A stretch of DNA of 64,000 bases from Yimella lutea (GCF_006715095.1 NZ_VFMO01000001.1:1054001-1118000); one strand, 5' to 3'. Positions 16,538-26,159 are shown, numbered from the stretch's first letter. A program made the numbers and translations. The notes: generated by a model not told the origin, from the letters alone.

Positions 16538-18753
16538 GTGCGGGGCGAGTTCAGCTTCCATACCTGTGCCTGGTCGTTGTTGAATTGAGGTGTCGCGTAC
16601 GGCGCGAGGGTCTGAGCGAACGGGCGCGACTTGTCGATGTAGATCCAGCGAACACCCTTGTCCCACAGGGCTTTGGCAGCGTCGGCTGTCGGTCGGGCGA
16701 TGAATCCGTCGTTCAGGCGCAGAAGTGCCTGATCGCCGAACGGCGCAGTGATGGATTCACGACCCTTGGGGTACTTGGCGGCGATGGTCGGGGAGTAGCC
16801 CCATCCTTCCACCAACATCCGGCGTCCGCTGATGGCGGACACCATGAAGTAGCGGCTGTCGCAGACCTTGCCGCGCAGTTGGCGACAGTGCCGGTTGGTC
16901 ATCACCATCGCATCGGGGTCGGCGTGCTTGCCGAGGTAGCGAGCGGCTTGGAACTGACCGGCGCCGATGGCTCCGTACGTTTCCTGCCGCACCGGACCCG
17001 GCTCCGGCAGGTCGGAGGTGCGGTTGTGGACGGCGGACGCGACCCCCGTGACAAGCACGGCCATTGCGATCGTTGCCGCCACGGCTGTGTGCCCGGCTCG
17101 GACGACGGCAGCCATGAGCGGCACGACCGCGAGGAGCAGCCCACCGATCGCGAGCACCGTCAACATCTGCACGCCCGACAACTTGCCGGCAGGCACGACC
17201 TGCTTCGGCAGCCACCACGCGAGCAGCCCGAAACCGGCCGCGAGCCAAAGCAGCCTGAGCAGTCGGGCGTCGCGCTCCTCCCACAAGGCCACCAAGCCGA
17301 TGGCGGACGCGGTCGCGGCCAGCGGGATGGCCGACAGGCGGAAGTAGAACTGGCTGCTGCCGGGCTGTACGAACACCAACGGAGCGGCAGCACCGGCGAT
17401 GGTCGCGCCGAGCAGCATCCACAGGACGGGGTCGCGACGTCCGGACTCCTTCGAATCACGGTGCAGGGCAACGAAACCGAACGCGGCGCAGGACAGCCCG
17501 GTGAACAGCATCGTCACTGCGCCGATGAGTAGTACCCAAATGTCGGTACTGCGGGTCGACGACGAGGGCCAGCTCGACTTCAATGCCGCCGCCGGGTCGA
17601 GCACCAGACCGTTGGACGACCCGTGGAACACCACGATCATGCTGATCAGCAGTGCCGCGACGACCACGGCGAGGTCGATGGCGACCACCTTCGCCATCTC
17701 CCGACGCCACAGCAGCATCGCCACGAGCGTGAGCGCACAACCGGCGATGATCAACGGAGTGGTCGAACCCTTCGTGCCGGCCGCGACGAACGCGAACACG
17801 CCCAGCAGGACGAGCGGCAGACGGATGTCCTCGCCGCGCCAGCGCATCGCCATCACCGCCACCATCGCCAACAGTGCCGGTACGGAGATGGCGAGCGTGG
17901 GCGACTCGGGGTTGAGTGGGGCCGACGCGAAACCGAACCAGACGGACGCGGCGCCTCCCATCATCGTCAGCGTGACCCCCAGGGCTGCGACCAGCGCCTT
18001 TCCGGTGAGACGTAGGCACAGGCTCGCGACGCTGAGCACGACCAGGAACGGTGCCACGATCGGCGCGAAACGCAGCAGCACCTCGTCTGCGGACGCGGTG
18101 GAGGTCTGCGCGACATGTGCGATCCAGGCGTGGGTGAACCAGTGGTAGTAGAGGCCCTCGTTGTCCAGCAGTGGCCAGTTCACCGGGCCACGCAGCTGCA
18201 ATTGCTTGCTCATCGCCAGTTGGAAGTACTGGTCGACGTGCGGTGCCCGGTATCCGGACCAGGAGAGCAGGTTCTGCCGGAAGTAGCCGATCACGCTCGG
18301 GACGGCGGAGGCCGTCGAGACTGCGATGACCGCACCCAACCAGGCGGGCACTGGCTCGCGCCGGGCCGAACGGACACGTGCGCGGGTGCGCGGCACGGCG
18401 AGGATCGCTGCGGCTACCAACAGTGGGAGCAGCACACTCAGCAGGCGACTGCCGAGCAGACCCGCGATGCACTGGATGACGACCGACAATGCGAAGCCGC
18501 AGGCGAATCCGAACGCGAGGTCTTCGAACAGCCAACCGCGCTGTGGCCGTACCAGCCGCCAGATGAGCACGCCGGGGAACAATTGGAAGATCCCGACTGC
18601 GAGCGACGCCGTGACGACGCTGAGCAGGGACATGCCCGACGACACCGCGTAGGCGCAGAACAGCAGGTAGGCGAGGGCCAGGAAGGGCCCCCCGTTGCCG
18701 TTCGCTGCACGAAATCGGGAGGAAAACGACGGCGCGGGGTGCGCGACGGTCAC
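16534..18753 (-). CDS. Large polytopic membrane protein, GT-C glycosyltransferase-like
   Basis: 739 residues from GTG 18753 (GGAAGGA upstream). A much longer open frame reaching 19476 overlaps the divergent methyltransferase and is rejected. Some fourteen or more hydrophobic segments; a first outside loop with acidic HVDQYFQ and WFTHAWIAHV, the layout of GT-C enzymes; and a soluble C-terminal domain with VMTNRHCRQL and a nearby Cys that may form a disulfide. It is clearly paralogous to the 743-residue protein at 20.1-22.3 kb (shared RGPV.WP, W..HAW.AHV, VMTNRHC, MLVEGW, RW.Y). Likely uses a polyprenyl-phosphate sugar from the coupled GT2. Confidence 0.8.
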   Translation of the reverse strand: MTVAHPAPSFSSRFRAANGNGGPFLALAYLLFCAYAVSSGMSLLSVVTASLAVGIFQLFPGVLIWRLVRPQRGWLFEDLAFGFACGFALSVVIQCIAGLLGSRLLSVLLPLLVAAAILAVPRTRARVRSARREPVPAWLGAVIAVSTASAVPSVIGYFRQNLLSWSGYRAPHVDQYFQLAMSKQLQLRGPVNWPLLDNEGLYYHWFTHAWIAHVAQTSTASADEVLLRFAPIVAPFLVVLSVASLCLRLTGKALVAALGVTLTMMGGAASVWFGFASAPLNPESPTLAISVPALLAMVAVMAMRWRGEDIRLPLVLLGVFAFVAAGTKGSTTPLIIAGCALTLVAMLLWRREMAKVVAIDLAVVVAALLISMIVVFHGSSNGLVLDPAAALKSSWPSSSTRSTDIWVLLIGAVTMLFTGLSCAAFGFVALHRDSKESGRRDPVLWMLLGATIAGAAAPLVFVQPGSSQFYFRLSAIPLAATASAIGLVALWEERDARLLRLLWLAAGFGLLAWWLPKQVVPAGKLSGVQMLTVLAIGGLLLAVVPLMAAVVRAGHTAVAATIAMAVLVTGVASAVHNRTSDLPEPGPVRQETYGAIGAGQFQAARYLGKHADPDAMVMTNRHCRQLRGKVCDSRYFMVSAISGRRMLVEGWGYSPTIAAKYPKGRESITAPFGDQALLRLNDGFIARPTADAAKALWDKGVRWIYIDKSRPFAQTLAPYATPQFNNDQAQVWKLNSPRT

Positions 18754-18873
18754 GAGATCAGGTGTCCTTCCGGCTGAGGCGGTCGCCAAACGGTAGTGCT
18801 TCGGGGTGGCGACACCGCAACTCGCCATGCGGTTGTGCTGCACGTTTGGCGGCGGGCGGGCACTATTGGCGGC

Positions 18874-19566
18874 GTGGAAGCAACTGAGATCCGGAAACTG
18901 GCCGCCCTCGAGGACAAGCACTGGTGGTACGCCGAGCGGCGCTCGTTGCTCGCCCGTCAGATCAAGGGCATGAAGCCCGGCAAGGTGCTGGATGTCGGCG
19001 CCGCGGGTGGCGGCAACACCCGGGTCCTTCGTGCGAACGGTTGGGAGGCCGTCGCCCTGGAGTACACCGCTGAAGGAGCGGAGGTCGCCGGCGAACGCGG
19101 ACTGCAGGTGCTGCGCGGAGACGCGACCTGCCTGCCCTTCGAGGACGCGTCGCTCGACATGGTCGTTGCGTTCGACGTGCTCGAACACATCCCGCACGAC
19201 GGTCGCGCCGTGTCCGAGGTGTTCCGTGTTCTGCGTCCCGGCGGCACATTCCTGGTCGCCGTGCCGGCCGACCCGAAGCTGTGGTCGGCACACGACGTCG
19301 CGGTCAGCCACGTCCGCCGCTACACGCGTCCGGAACTGGTGAACCTGCTCGACGGTGCCGGCTTCGAGATCGAGTCCGTCGGTTCGTGGAACGTGCTGCT
19401 GCGTCCGATCGCCGCCTGGCGCCGTAAGAAATCGAGTGGCAGCGACCTCGATGACCTGAATCCCGTTGTGAATCAAGGGCTTCGGATGATCGTGGCTAGT
19501 GAGCGCTACCTGCCGGTCGACAAGTTGCCGGGCGTCAGCCTGGTGCTTCGAGCTCGGCGTCCGTGA
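18874..19566 (+). CDS. Class I SAM-dependent methyltransferase
   Basis: 230 residues from GTG 18874, chosen because VEATEIRKLAALEDKHWW is the usual N-terminus of this group; an upstream start at 18796 is possible. Motif I VLDVGAAGGG (about 41-50), acidic LEYTAEGAE, DATCLPF and the post-motif VLRPGGTFLVAVP are present. The HWWY-type N-terminus is common in methyltransferases of surface-glycan clusters, where they modify sugars or lipid carriers. Its 3' end overlaps the converging GtrA gene by 32 bp. Confidence 0.88.
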   Translation: MEATEIRKLAALEDKHWWYAERRSLLARQIKGMKPGKVLDVGAAGGGNTRVLRANGWEAVALEYTAEGAEVAGERGLQVLRGDATCLPFEDASLDMVVAFDVLEHIPHDGRAVSEVFRVLRPGGTFLVAVPADPKLWSAHDVAVSHVRRYTRPELVNLLDGAGFEIESVGSWNVLLRPIAAWRRKKSSGSDLDDLNPVVNQGLRMIVASERYLPVDKLPGVSLVLRARRP

Positions 19567-20113
19567 CCTTCGACCCGGTGGCGGCTTCCGACTCGGCCTG
19601 AGGGGCGCCGCCGGTGGTCACCGGGGTTGGGTCACCCGAGGATCCCGGACGACGGAACGAGAACCGTCCGTGTCCGAACCAGCTCCAGAATGCGTTGAAC
19701 GCCACGATGGCGACCTGCGCGGCCAGCGGACGCCAGTGCAGCAACTCGACGGTCGCGGTCAGCAGCACGACGTTGATTGCCAACCCGGTCAGGTAGACGC
19801 TCTCGAAACGCAGCGCGTCACGCAGCAGGTTGCCGCGCACCCGGAAGACCAGCCGTCGGTACAGCACGAAGGCCACGATCACCGAGACCACGTGCATGCA
19901 CAGCAACGTCAGAAGGTAGTGCTTCGGACCGAAGAGCCGGTCGAAGCCGGCGAACAGCGCTACGCCGAGCACTGTGTTGATCAGGCCGACCACCAGGAAC
20001 GCCGTCTTCGGGTCGCGCACGACGCGAAGCAACGGCCCCCGCTGTGAGGACAGCCGACCGATCAGTGGTGAACGCCGGCGTCCGCTCTTTCTCCTGTCGA
20101 AGTTGGTTGTCAT
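19535..20113 (-). CDS. GtrA-family membrane protein
   Basis: 192 residues from ATG 20113, overlapping the stop of the upstream GT-C-like gene (ATGA). Four hydrophobic helices between about 35 and 155, basic N-terminus and the typical FLVVGLINTVLGVALF and RLVFR motifs. GtrA proteins are proposed flippases for polyprenyl-phosphate-linked sugars. Placement between two GT-C-like proteins and next to a GtrB-like enzyme fits that role. Confidence 0.9.
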   Translation of the reverse strand: MTTNFDRRKSGRRRSPLIGRLSSQRGPLLRVVRDPKTAFLVVGLINTVLGVALFAGFDRLFGPKHYLLTLLCMHVVSVIVAFVLYRRLVFRVRGNLLRDALRFESVYLTGLAINVVLLTATVELLHWRPLAAQVAIVAFNAFWSWFGHGRFSFRRPGSSGDPTPVTTGGAPQAESEAATGSKVTDAELEAPG

Positions 20114-22341
20114 CGCGGCGGACTGAGCTTCCATGCAGCAGCAGTGGGCGTACGGATTCCGAGGGTTGCGTACGGGGCTAGATCGTCGGCGTGCGGTCTC
20201 GTCGTCTCGACATAGACCCACCGCACGCCGAGGTCCCACAACCTGCGCTGTGCGTCCGCCGTGGGCGCCGCGATGAAGGTGTCGTTGAGTTCGAGGATCT
20301 CCGGCTTCCAGTAGTCGACGGTGATCGAGTCCCGGCCGTTCGGAGCAATCTTCGTGGCTCGCGGCGTGGCGGTCCATCCTTCGACGAGCATCTGCCGCTC
20401 GCTGAAAGCGCTGACCAGCCACCGGCGGCTGTCGCACCCCCCGCGCGGCTCACGCACCGTCGTGCAGTGACGGTTGGTCATCACCAGGTCGGTCGGCTCG
20501 GAGTGCTCCCGGATGTATCGCGCGGCACGCAGCATGCCGACCGTCGTCGCGTTCTGCGACGTCAAAGTCGCGGGCCGCTCGTCCGGCACCGGCACCGACG
20601 TGCGATAGGTGTCGATCCACGAACCGGCGCCCGCGAACAGGCCGATCAGCGCGACCGTCGTCAGCGCGCCACGCCACCACTGCCGCCGCACCACCAACGC
20701 GCCGATCACAGCGGCCACGAGGACGACGACCGCGGCGATGGTGGTGATCTGCCAGAACTGGTCGTACTTGCGCGGCACGATGCGTCCGGTCCACATCAGG
20801 ATGCCCTTGAAGAACACGAACGCTGCGACCGCGCTCAAGGCTCCGAGCAAGAGTGCGCGGCGGCGTCCGAGCGCCAGCCACAGGTGACGCGCACCGATGG
20901 CAGAACCGGTGGCAGCCAACGGAATTGCGGTCAGTGTGAAGTAGCTCTGGCTGCGTCCGGGGTGGGAGAACAGACCGAGAGCGGCGGCTCCGGCGATGGC
21001 GGCTCCGATGAGCACCCAGGAGACCGGGTCCAGCCGGCTCTCGCGGCGGAACGGCAACGCGAAGGCGAGCGCAGCCCGGGTCAGGCCCGCGATGATGACG
21101 GCGGCGGAGACGAACAGCACCTGCTCGCGCGACGCCACACCACCGATGACGGACGACAGGCTGGTCTGCTTCGCAGAGTTGGTGACACCGAGCTTCAGAC
21201 CGGCCACCGACCCGTGGAAGACGACGACCATCGTCACGATGAGCGAGACCCCGATGACCACGGCGTCGCGAACCACCGGCCAGAACATCGGCCGGTTCCA
21301 GATCAGCATTGCGGCTGCGGCGAGGCCGAGGCCGGCGATCACCACAGGGGAGGTCGACCCCTTCGTCCCGGTCGCGATCACGGTCAGCCAGGGAATCAAC
21401 CAGAAGGCACCCCGCAGTGCTTCGCCGCGCCATCTGGTGGCAAGCACCAGCACCATCGCGACCAGGGTCGGGATGCCGAGGCCGAGGGTGGGCGACAGGG
21501 GGGTGATCGGCAGTTGCAGGCCGAGCAGGCCCCACGGTTGACCGCTGCCGACCAGCATAGAGAACGCGGCCGACAGCGCGCCGACCCCCGGGCTGCCGCT
21601 GAGGCGCAGGCCCAGGACGGCGATGCTCGCCACTGCGACGATCGGCATGATCGCGGGCAGGAAGCGCATCAGGACGTGATCGAGGGGGACGCCGGACGTT
21701 GCCGTCACGTGCGCCATCCAGGCGTGCGCGAACCACTGATAGCCGAGGTCCTCACCGGCCACCGTCGGCCAGCTCACCGGACCACGGGTCAGGATCTGCG
21801 CGGCCAACGCCTGGTGGAGGTAGGTGTCGATGTACGGCGTCCACGGCTTGTCCGACCACAGCAGGTTCTGCTTGAAGTACCACTCGGTCTGCGGGTAGGC
21901 CGCGAGCGTCATCAACCCGAGGGCCGGTCCCAGCCACCACGGCAGCGGCGACCAGCGCGCTTCCAGCACCCGGCGACGCAGCACGGGGACAGCGGCGAAA
22001 ACCGCCACGAACAGCAGCGGGACGACGTACGCCGGGATGCGCGAGTGCATCAGCCCGGCGATGGTCTGAGCAGGCACGGCGATCGCGAAGCCCATCGCGA
22101 AGCCCATCGCGAGGTCCTCGAGCAGCCAGCCGTTGCGCGGGCGAATCGCACGCCAGACCATCGCACCCGGCAGCACCTGGAACACACCCGTCGCGGCCAC
22201 CGCCTTCACCAGGCTGCCGATCGGCAACTGGTCCATCACCGCCCAGGTCATCCAACCCAGCAGCGCGAGCAACAAGGTCGCGTACGTGATCAGGGAGCCG
22301 AGGCCGGATCCGGTGCGGATTGCCTGCGTTCGGGCAGTCAC
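20110..22341 (-). CDS. Large polytopic membrane protein, GT-C glycosyltransferase-like (paralogue)
   Basis: 743 residues from GTG 22341 with GGAGG upstream. Same architecture as the protein at 16.5-18.8 kb: paired N-terminal helices, a first extracytoplasmic loop with PYIDTYLHQAL and WFAHAWMAHV, many helices, and a C-terminal outside domain with VMTNRHCTTV, RRWLVSAFSERQMLVEGW and RWVYVETTRP. Coupled to GtrA by a four-base overlap. The two paralogues probably add different sugars or act on different acceptors; direction of the divergence is unknown. Confidence 0.8.
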   Translation of the reverse strand: MTARTQAIRTGSGLGSLITYATLLLALLGWMTWAVMDQLPIGSLVKAVAATGVFQVLPGAMVWRAIRPRNGWLLEDLAMGFAMGFAIAVPAQTIAGLMHSRIPAYVVPLLFVAVFAAVPVLRRRVLEARWSPLPWWLGPALGLMTLAAYPQTEWYFKQNLLWSDKPWTPYIDTYLHQALAAQILTRGPVSWPTVAGEDLGYQWFAHAWMAHVTATSGVPLDHVLMRFLPAIMPIVAVASIAVLGLRLSGSPGVGALSAAFSMLVGSGQPWGLLGLQLPITPLSPTLGLGIPTLVAMVLVLATRWRGEALRGAFWLIPWLTVIATGTKGSTSPVVIAGLGLAAAAMLIWNRPMFWPVVRDAVVIGVSLIVTMVVVFHGSVAGLKLGVTNSAKQTSLSSVIGGVASREQVLFVSAAVIIAGLTRAALAFALPFRRESRLDPVSWVLIGAAIAGAAALGLFSHPGRSQSYFTLTAIPLAATGSAIGARHLWLALGRRRALLLGALSAVAAFVFFKGILMWTGRIVPRKYDQFWQITTIAAVVVLVAAVIGALVVRRQWWRGALTTVALIGLFAGAGSWIDTYRTSVPVPDERPATLTSQNATTVGMLRAARYIREHSEPTDLVMTNRHCTTVREPRGGCDSRRWLVSAFSERQMLVEGWTATPRATKIAPNGRDSITVDYWKPEILELNDTFIAAPTADAQRRLWDLGVRWVYVETTRPHADDLAPYATLGIRTPTAAAWKLSPPR

Positions 22342-22423
22342 GTGAAGGTGCCTCCGGCAAGGGGGTGCGATGGGCTGGTGCGGGCAGCGTGGGCCCGCGG
22401 AGAACGCGGCCATCGTACGGTCT

Positions 22424-22483
22424 GTCGGCGCTACATCCCCGCAGGTGCTTGTTGTCGGCGCTGCATTCCCGCAGGTGCTTGTT
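22424..22483 (+). repeat. Two tandem 30-bp repeats upstream of a methyltransferase gene
   Basis: The unit GTCGGCGCTRCATYCCCGCA + GGTGCTTGTT occurs at 22424-22453 and 22454-22483 with two differences. It lies in the 203-bp divergent promoter region between the GT-C-like gene and the methyltransferase. Confidence 0.75.
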
Positions 22484-22544
22484 AGAGTCGCATCGCATTT
22501 CGCGCAGGCCGGCGCGGAAGCACACACCGACAAGGACCTCTGCT

Positions 22545-23219
22545 GTGACCAACGCGCAGGACGCCTCGACGCCCGAAGGCGTCTACGAGAAGGGTTACTT
22601 CGAGACCCGCCTGGCTCAGGACGCCAACCGCGAGAAGGTGTGGGTGCACCTCGCCAAGCACTTCGCCACCTGGGTGCAGCCCGACCACGACGTGCTCGAA
22701 CTCGGAGCCGGCTGGTGCGACTTCTCCAACAAGATCAAGGCCCGCCGCGTGGTCGCCATGGACATCGACGCCGTCGTCGAGCGTGCTGCTGCTGCGCACG
22801 TCGAGACCGCCGTCGGCGACTGCACCGACCTGAGCCGCTTCGAGGACAACTCCTTCGACGTCGTGTTCGCCTCCAACCTCGTTGAACACCTTGAGCGTGA
22901 CCAGTCCAACCGTCTGCTGGACGAGGCCCGCCGCGTGCTGCGTCCCGGTGGTCGACTTATGCTCATGCAGCCGAACTTCCGCCTCAACCCCGGCCGGTAC
23001 TTCGACGACTACACCCACGTCGCGATCTTCACCGACCAGTCGCTGTCGGACTACCTCGTCTCTCGCGGCTACGCCATCGAGGAGATGCACGCCAAGTTCA
23101 TGCCGCTGACGATGAAGTCGTCCGGCGCGAACCTCACCTTCCTTGTGCCGTGGTACCTGCGGTCACCGATCAAGCCGCTCGCCGGGCAGATGCTCGTCGT
23201 GGCCAATCCCGAAGACTGA
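22545..23219 (+). CDS. Class I SAM-dependent methyltransferase
   Basis: 224 residues from GTG 22545 with AAGGA at proper spacing. GVYEKGYFE N-terminus, motif I VLELGAGWCDFSN, MDID acidic motif, NSFDVVFASNLVEHL and RRVLRPGGRLMLMQPNF. Followed after 26 bp by a GT2 gene on the same strand. The type is common in glycan and glycolipid clusters; the acceptor cannot be told from sequence. Confidence 0.88.
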   Translation: MTNAQDASTPEGVYEKGYFETRLAQDANREKVWVHLAKHFATWVQPDHDVLELGAGWCDFSNKIKARRVVAMDIDAVVERAAAAHVETAVGDCTDLSRFEDNSFDVVFASNLVEHLERDQSNRLLDEARRVLRPGGRLMLMQPNFRLNPGRYFDDYTHVAIFTDQSLSDYLVSRGYAIEEMHAKFMPLTMKSSGANLTFLVPWYLRSPIKPLAGQMLVVANPED

Positions 23220-23245
23220 CAACCGAATTCGACAAGGACTTTCGC

Positions 23246-23980
23246 GTGTACAACGGCATGACGCTCTCCGTTGTCCTTCCGACCTACAACGAGAAGGACA
23301 GCATCGCGGAGTGCATCCGCAGGTTCGAGGCGATTCCCGAGGTGGACGAGGTCATCGTCGTCAACAACAACGCCGCCGAGGGCACCTCCGAGGAGGTCGC
23401 CGCCACCGGTGCACGCGAAGTCATCGAGACCACGCAGGGCTACGGCGCCGCGATCCAGCGCGGACTGCGCGAGGCCGACACCGACCTCGTCGCCGTGTGT
23501 GAACCGGACGGCACGTTCGACCCGGACGACATCCGCAAGCTGCTCGCGTTCGTTCCCGAATGCGACCTCGTCGTCGGTTCGCGCACCGTCCAGAGCTTCA
23601 TCTGGGACGGCTCGAACATGGGCTGGTTTCTGCGCTGGGGAAACTGGGCCGTGGCCAAGGGCATCGAGGTGTCGTACAACTCCGCCTACCTCTCGGACGT
23701 CGGATGCACCTTCCGGGTGATGACCCGCCGGCACAAGGAGTACGTGCTCGAGCGCGCCACCCTCGACGGCTCGGCCTTCGGTCTGGAGATGCTGCTCATC
23801 GGTGTGATGAGTGGGCACAAGTACGTGCAGGTGCCGGTCAACTACCTGCCGCGGGTGGGGGAGTCCTCGGTGACCGGCGACTTCCGCAAGACGCTCGATC
23901 TCGGGTTCGAGATGATGGGCCTGGCGGCCAGGATGCGGTTGAAGCGCAACAAGATTCGCGCCGGGCAGGTCGATCGCTGA
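23246..23980 (+). CDS. GT2 glycosyltransferase (soluble, polyprenyl-phosphate type)
   Basis: 244 residues; GTG 23246 has AAGGA seven bases upstream (ATG 23258 is an alternative). GT-A domain with VVLPTYNEKDS, NNNAAEG, TQGYGAAIQRGL and the CEPDGTFDPDD metal/acceptor motif, then VGSRTV and the SDVGCTFR region. It lacks membrane helices, unlike the GtrB-type enzyme at 15.6 kb. Probably charges a lipid carrier or acts in the same glycan pathway as the neighbouring methyltransferase. Confidence 0.87.
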   Translation: MYNGMTLSVVLPTYNEKDSIAECIRRFEAIPEVDEVIVVNNNAAEGTSEEVAATGAREVIETTQGYGAAIQRGLREADTDLVAVCEPDGTFDPDDIRKLLAFVPECDLVVGSRTVQSFIWDGSNMGWFLRWGNWAVAKGIEVSYNSAYLSDVGCTFRVMTRRHKEYVLERATLDGSAFGLEMLLIGVMSGHKYVQVPVNYLPRVGESSVTGDFRKTLDLGFEMMGLAARMRLKRNKIRAGQVDR

Positions 23981-24027
23981 CCGCACCGGGTCTCGCGCGC
24001 GTTGCTTGCTTCGTCGGTCGACGGCGG

Positions 24028-24492
24028 TCAGCGGTTGTTGAACACGTGCTTGCGGTAGGCCCAGAAACGGAAGCCGGACGCGAGCACCAGGCCGACGCCG
24101 TTGGCGGCGATGTTGTCGGCGATCGGTGAGGTGAAGCCCAGCAGGTAGTGGGAGACCCAGAGGCAGCCGAGGGCGATGCCCATGCCGATCAGCGCGACGC
24201 CGCAGAACCAGGCGAACTCGTGGTGCTTCTCTTCCCGGCGAGTCTGACGGAAAGTCCAGTAACGGTTGCCCGTCCAGGCGACGACCGTCGCGGCGAACGA
24301 CGACAACACCTTGGCCAGCAGCACGTATTCGTGCATCACGCCCTCGCCGCCCGGTCCGGCGAAGCGCAGCACGTTGAAGCCGCCGACGTCGACGATGAGC
24401 CCGAGCAGGCCGATGGCCCCGAACCTCATCAGCTGCGGTGCGAGCGCCACCAAGCGAGCCCAGAGCGAGCGCTGCACGGGGGTCTGGTTCAC
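24028..24492 (-). CDS. GtrA-family membrane protein
   Basis: 154 residues from GTG 24492 (GAAGGAAG upstream). Four hydrophobic helices, with LMRFGAIGLLGLIVDVGGFN in helix 1 and the RYWTFR motif after helix 2, typical of GtrA/DPMS-associated proteins. Second GtrA of the cluster, convergent with the GT2 gene. An open frame upstream to 24648 lacks family features and is not included. Confidence 0.9.
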   Translation of the reverse strand: MNQTPVQRSLWARLVALAPQLMRFGAIGLLGLIVDVGGFNVLRFAGPGGEGVMHEYVLLAKVLSSFAATVVAWTGNRYWTFRQTRREEKHHEFAWFCGVALIGMGIALGCLWVSHYLLGFTSPIADNIAANGVGLVLASGFRFWAYRKHVFNNR

Positions 24493-24735
24493 GGTCGCGA
24501 GCTTCCTTCGGGGGCGGATAGGCGCGGCAACCCTAGCAACCGGCCTCGTCCGGATCGGCGGGTCGACTCCCCGGAGCGGCGGTGGCGGGTCCTCGAATGA
24601 AACGGGCTGCCCGAACCGTGATCTGCCGATTGTGCTGAAACGTGGCACACCGGCCGGCCTTTGCCACTAGCGTCCGCCATGCTCAGCGGTTCGTCACGGT
24701 CAGGGATGACGACCGCTCAAGGGAAAGCGAACCTC

Positions 24736-26127
24736 ATGCGTACCAAGAAACTCGCCACCGTCGTCGTCTCGATCATCGCTGCCACGTCCTTCCTCGCCGC
24801 CACCCCGGACGCCGGGGCGACCGCGTCCGACCCCACCGGCAAGTACCACCCGGTGACGCCCTCGCGCATCGCCGACAGTCGCACCGGCTGGGCGCTACCG
24901 ATGGGCGGGGTGCGGCGGGACACGTCCGCTTCGCTGGCGGTGGCCGGCCGCGGCGGGGTCCCGGGTTCCGGGGTGCAGGCGGTCGTCGTCAACATCACCG
25001 CGATCGACCCGACGTCCGGCGGTTGGGTGACCGCGTACGCGGGCGGCGCGACGAAGCCGTGGACCTCCGTTCTCACCTACCCGAAGGGCTGGACCGGCGC
25101 GACGACGGCCACGGTCCCGGTCGGTGCGGACGGGACGATTCGACTCGCCGCCGGAGGCGCATCGGTGCAGTTGGCCGTCGACGTGCTCGGCTGGTTCGCC
25201 GCTTCGTCCTCGACCGTCGCCGCGGGATCGCTCTACACCGTCAACCAGCCCGAGCGTTGGTTCGACAGCCGCTACGAGGTCGGTGGCTCCCGTCTCGCGC
25301 CGGGTGAGGGTATCGGAATCCCGTTGTCGCTCAACGAATCCGGCGGCCGTCGCCTGACCGCCATGCAGTTCAACATGACCGCCACCGGCGGATACGACAG
25401 GGGCTGGTTCACCGCGTGGAGCGGTGCGGGCGAGCCGCCGTCGACCTCGTCGGTGAACTTCGTCGAGGCGGAGACCTCGGCCAATCTGGTCACCGTCCCC
25501 GTCCGCCGTATCGGTGCCGACTCCGCCAGGCCCGGCTACGGCCAATACGCGGTGCACTTCGAGAACACCTCGAACTCCAGCGCGCACCTGATCCTGGACG
25601 CGGTCGGCAGCTTCGTCACCGACCCGGGGAACGTCGGCACCGTGCGGGTGCCGGTCGGGCCGACCCGCATCGGCGACACCCGCACCGGGTTGCGCTTCCC
25701 GCAGGCAAAGGTCGGCGCGCAGCAGACCGTCAGTGCCGCGGTTCCGAGCACGGTCGACTCCGACCGAACGCATTCCTTCGAGGGCGTCCTCACCGCCGCG
25801 AACCCCACCCGGGCGACCTTCCTCACCCTCTTCGGCGCCGGCGAGGCCAGGCCGACGACCAGCACGCTGAACACGAAGGCGGCACACAACCGCTCGAACT
25901 CCTTCGTCTCCATCCCCGGTTGCCTGACCCCGTCCGGCGCGACGACGTGCACGCCAGGGCTGTCGGTCTTCAATCAGAGCGGTTCGGTCGACCTCGTCCT
26001 CGACATCACCGGACGCTTCGAGTTGACCGACGAGGCCATCGCGCAGGTCAAGACCCAGTCACCGGCTCGCAGCGGTGCAGCGCCGTCGCTCGCTCCGGTC
26101 GCCGGCAAACCCCACATCCTCAACTGA
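24736..26127 (+). CDS. Secreted protein with PSRI-DTR-like repeat domains (paralogue 1)
   Basis: 463 residues from ATG 24736, with a signal peptide (MRTKKLATVVVSIIAATSFL..., cleavage near 28-33). Three modules follow, each opening with a motif like TPSRIADSRTG / PTRIGDTRTG and containing GVQAVVVNITA, GWVTAY, TSVLTYPKG-type and VDVLGWF elements. This module type is frequent in actinobacterial extracellular proteins as a wall or polysaccharide-associated domain. No catalytic motif or sortase signal seen. Followed 32 bp later by a paralogue. Confidence 0.75.
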   Translation: MRTKKLATVVVSIIAATSFLAATPDAGATASDPTGKYHPVTPSRIADSRTGWALPMGGVRRDTSASLAVAGRGGVPGSGVQAVVVNITAIDPTSGGWVTAYAGGATKPWTSVLTYPKGWTGATTATVPVGADGTIRLAAGGASVQLAVDVLGWFAASSSTVAAGSLYTVNQPERWFDSRYEVGGSRLAPGEGIGIPLSLNESGGRRLTAMQFNMTATGGYDRGWFTAWSGAGEPPSTSSVNFVEAETSANLVTVPVRRIGADSARPGYGQYAVHFENTSNSSAHLILDAVGSFVTDPGNVGTVRVPVGPTRIGDTRTGLRFPQAKVGAQQTVSAAVPSTVDSDRTHSFEGVLTAANPTRATFLTLFGAGEARPTTSTLNTKAAHNRSNSFVSIPGCLTPSGATTCTPGLSVFNQSGSVDLVLDITGRFELTDEAIAQVKTQSPARSGAAPSLAPVAGKPHILN

Positions 26128-26159
26128 GCAATCAACCCAACCCTCGAGAAGAGATCAAC

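Noticed and set aside
18754..19476. N-terminal extension of the large membrane protein
   Set aside because: It overlaps the divergent methyltransferase; GTG 18753 has a strong ribosome site and starts at the paralogue's equivalent point.
22424..22483. Two 30-bp repeats as a possible CRISPR
   Set aside because: The units are directly adjacent with no spacers, and there are no cas genes in the window.
20191..22485. 764-codon plus-strand frame opposite the GT-C-like gene
   Set aside because: Composition is Arg/Gly/Gln/His-rich without hydrophobic pattern; the sense protein has clear membrane helices and a paralogue.
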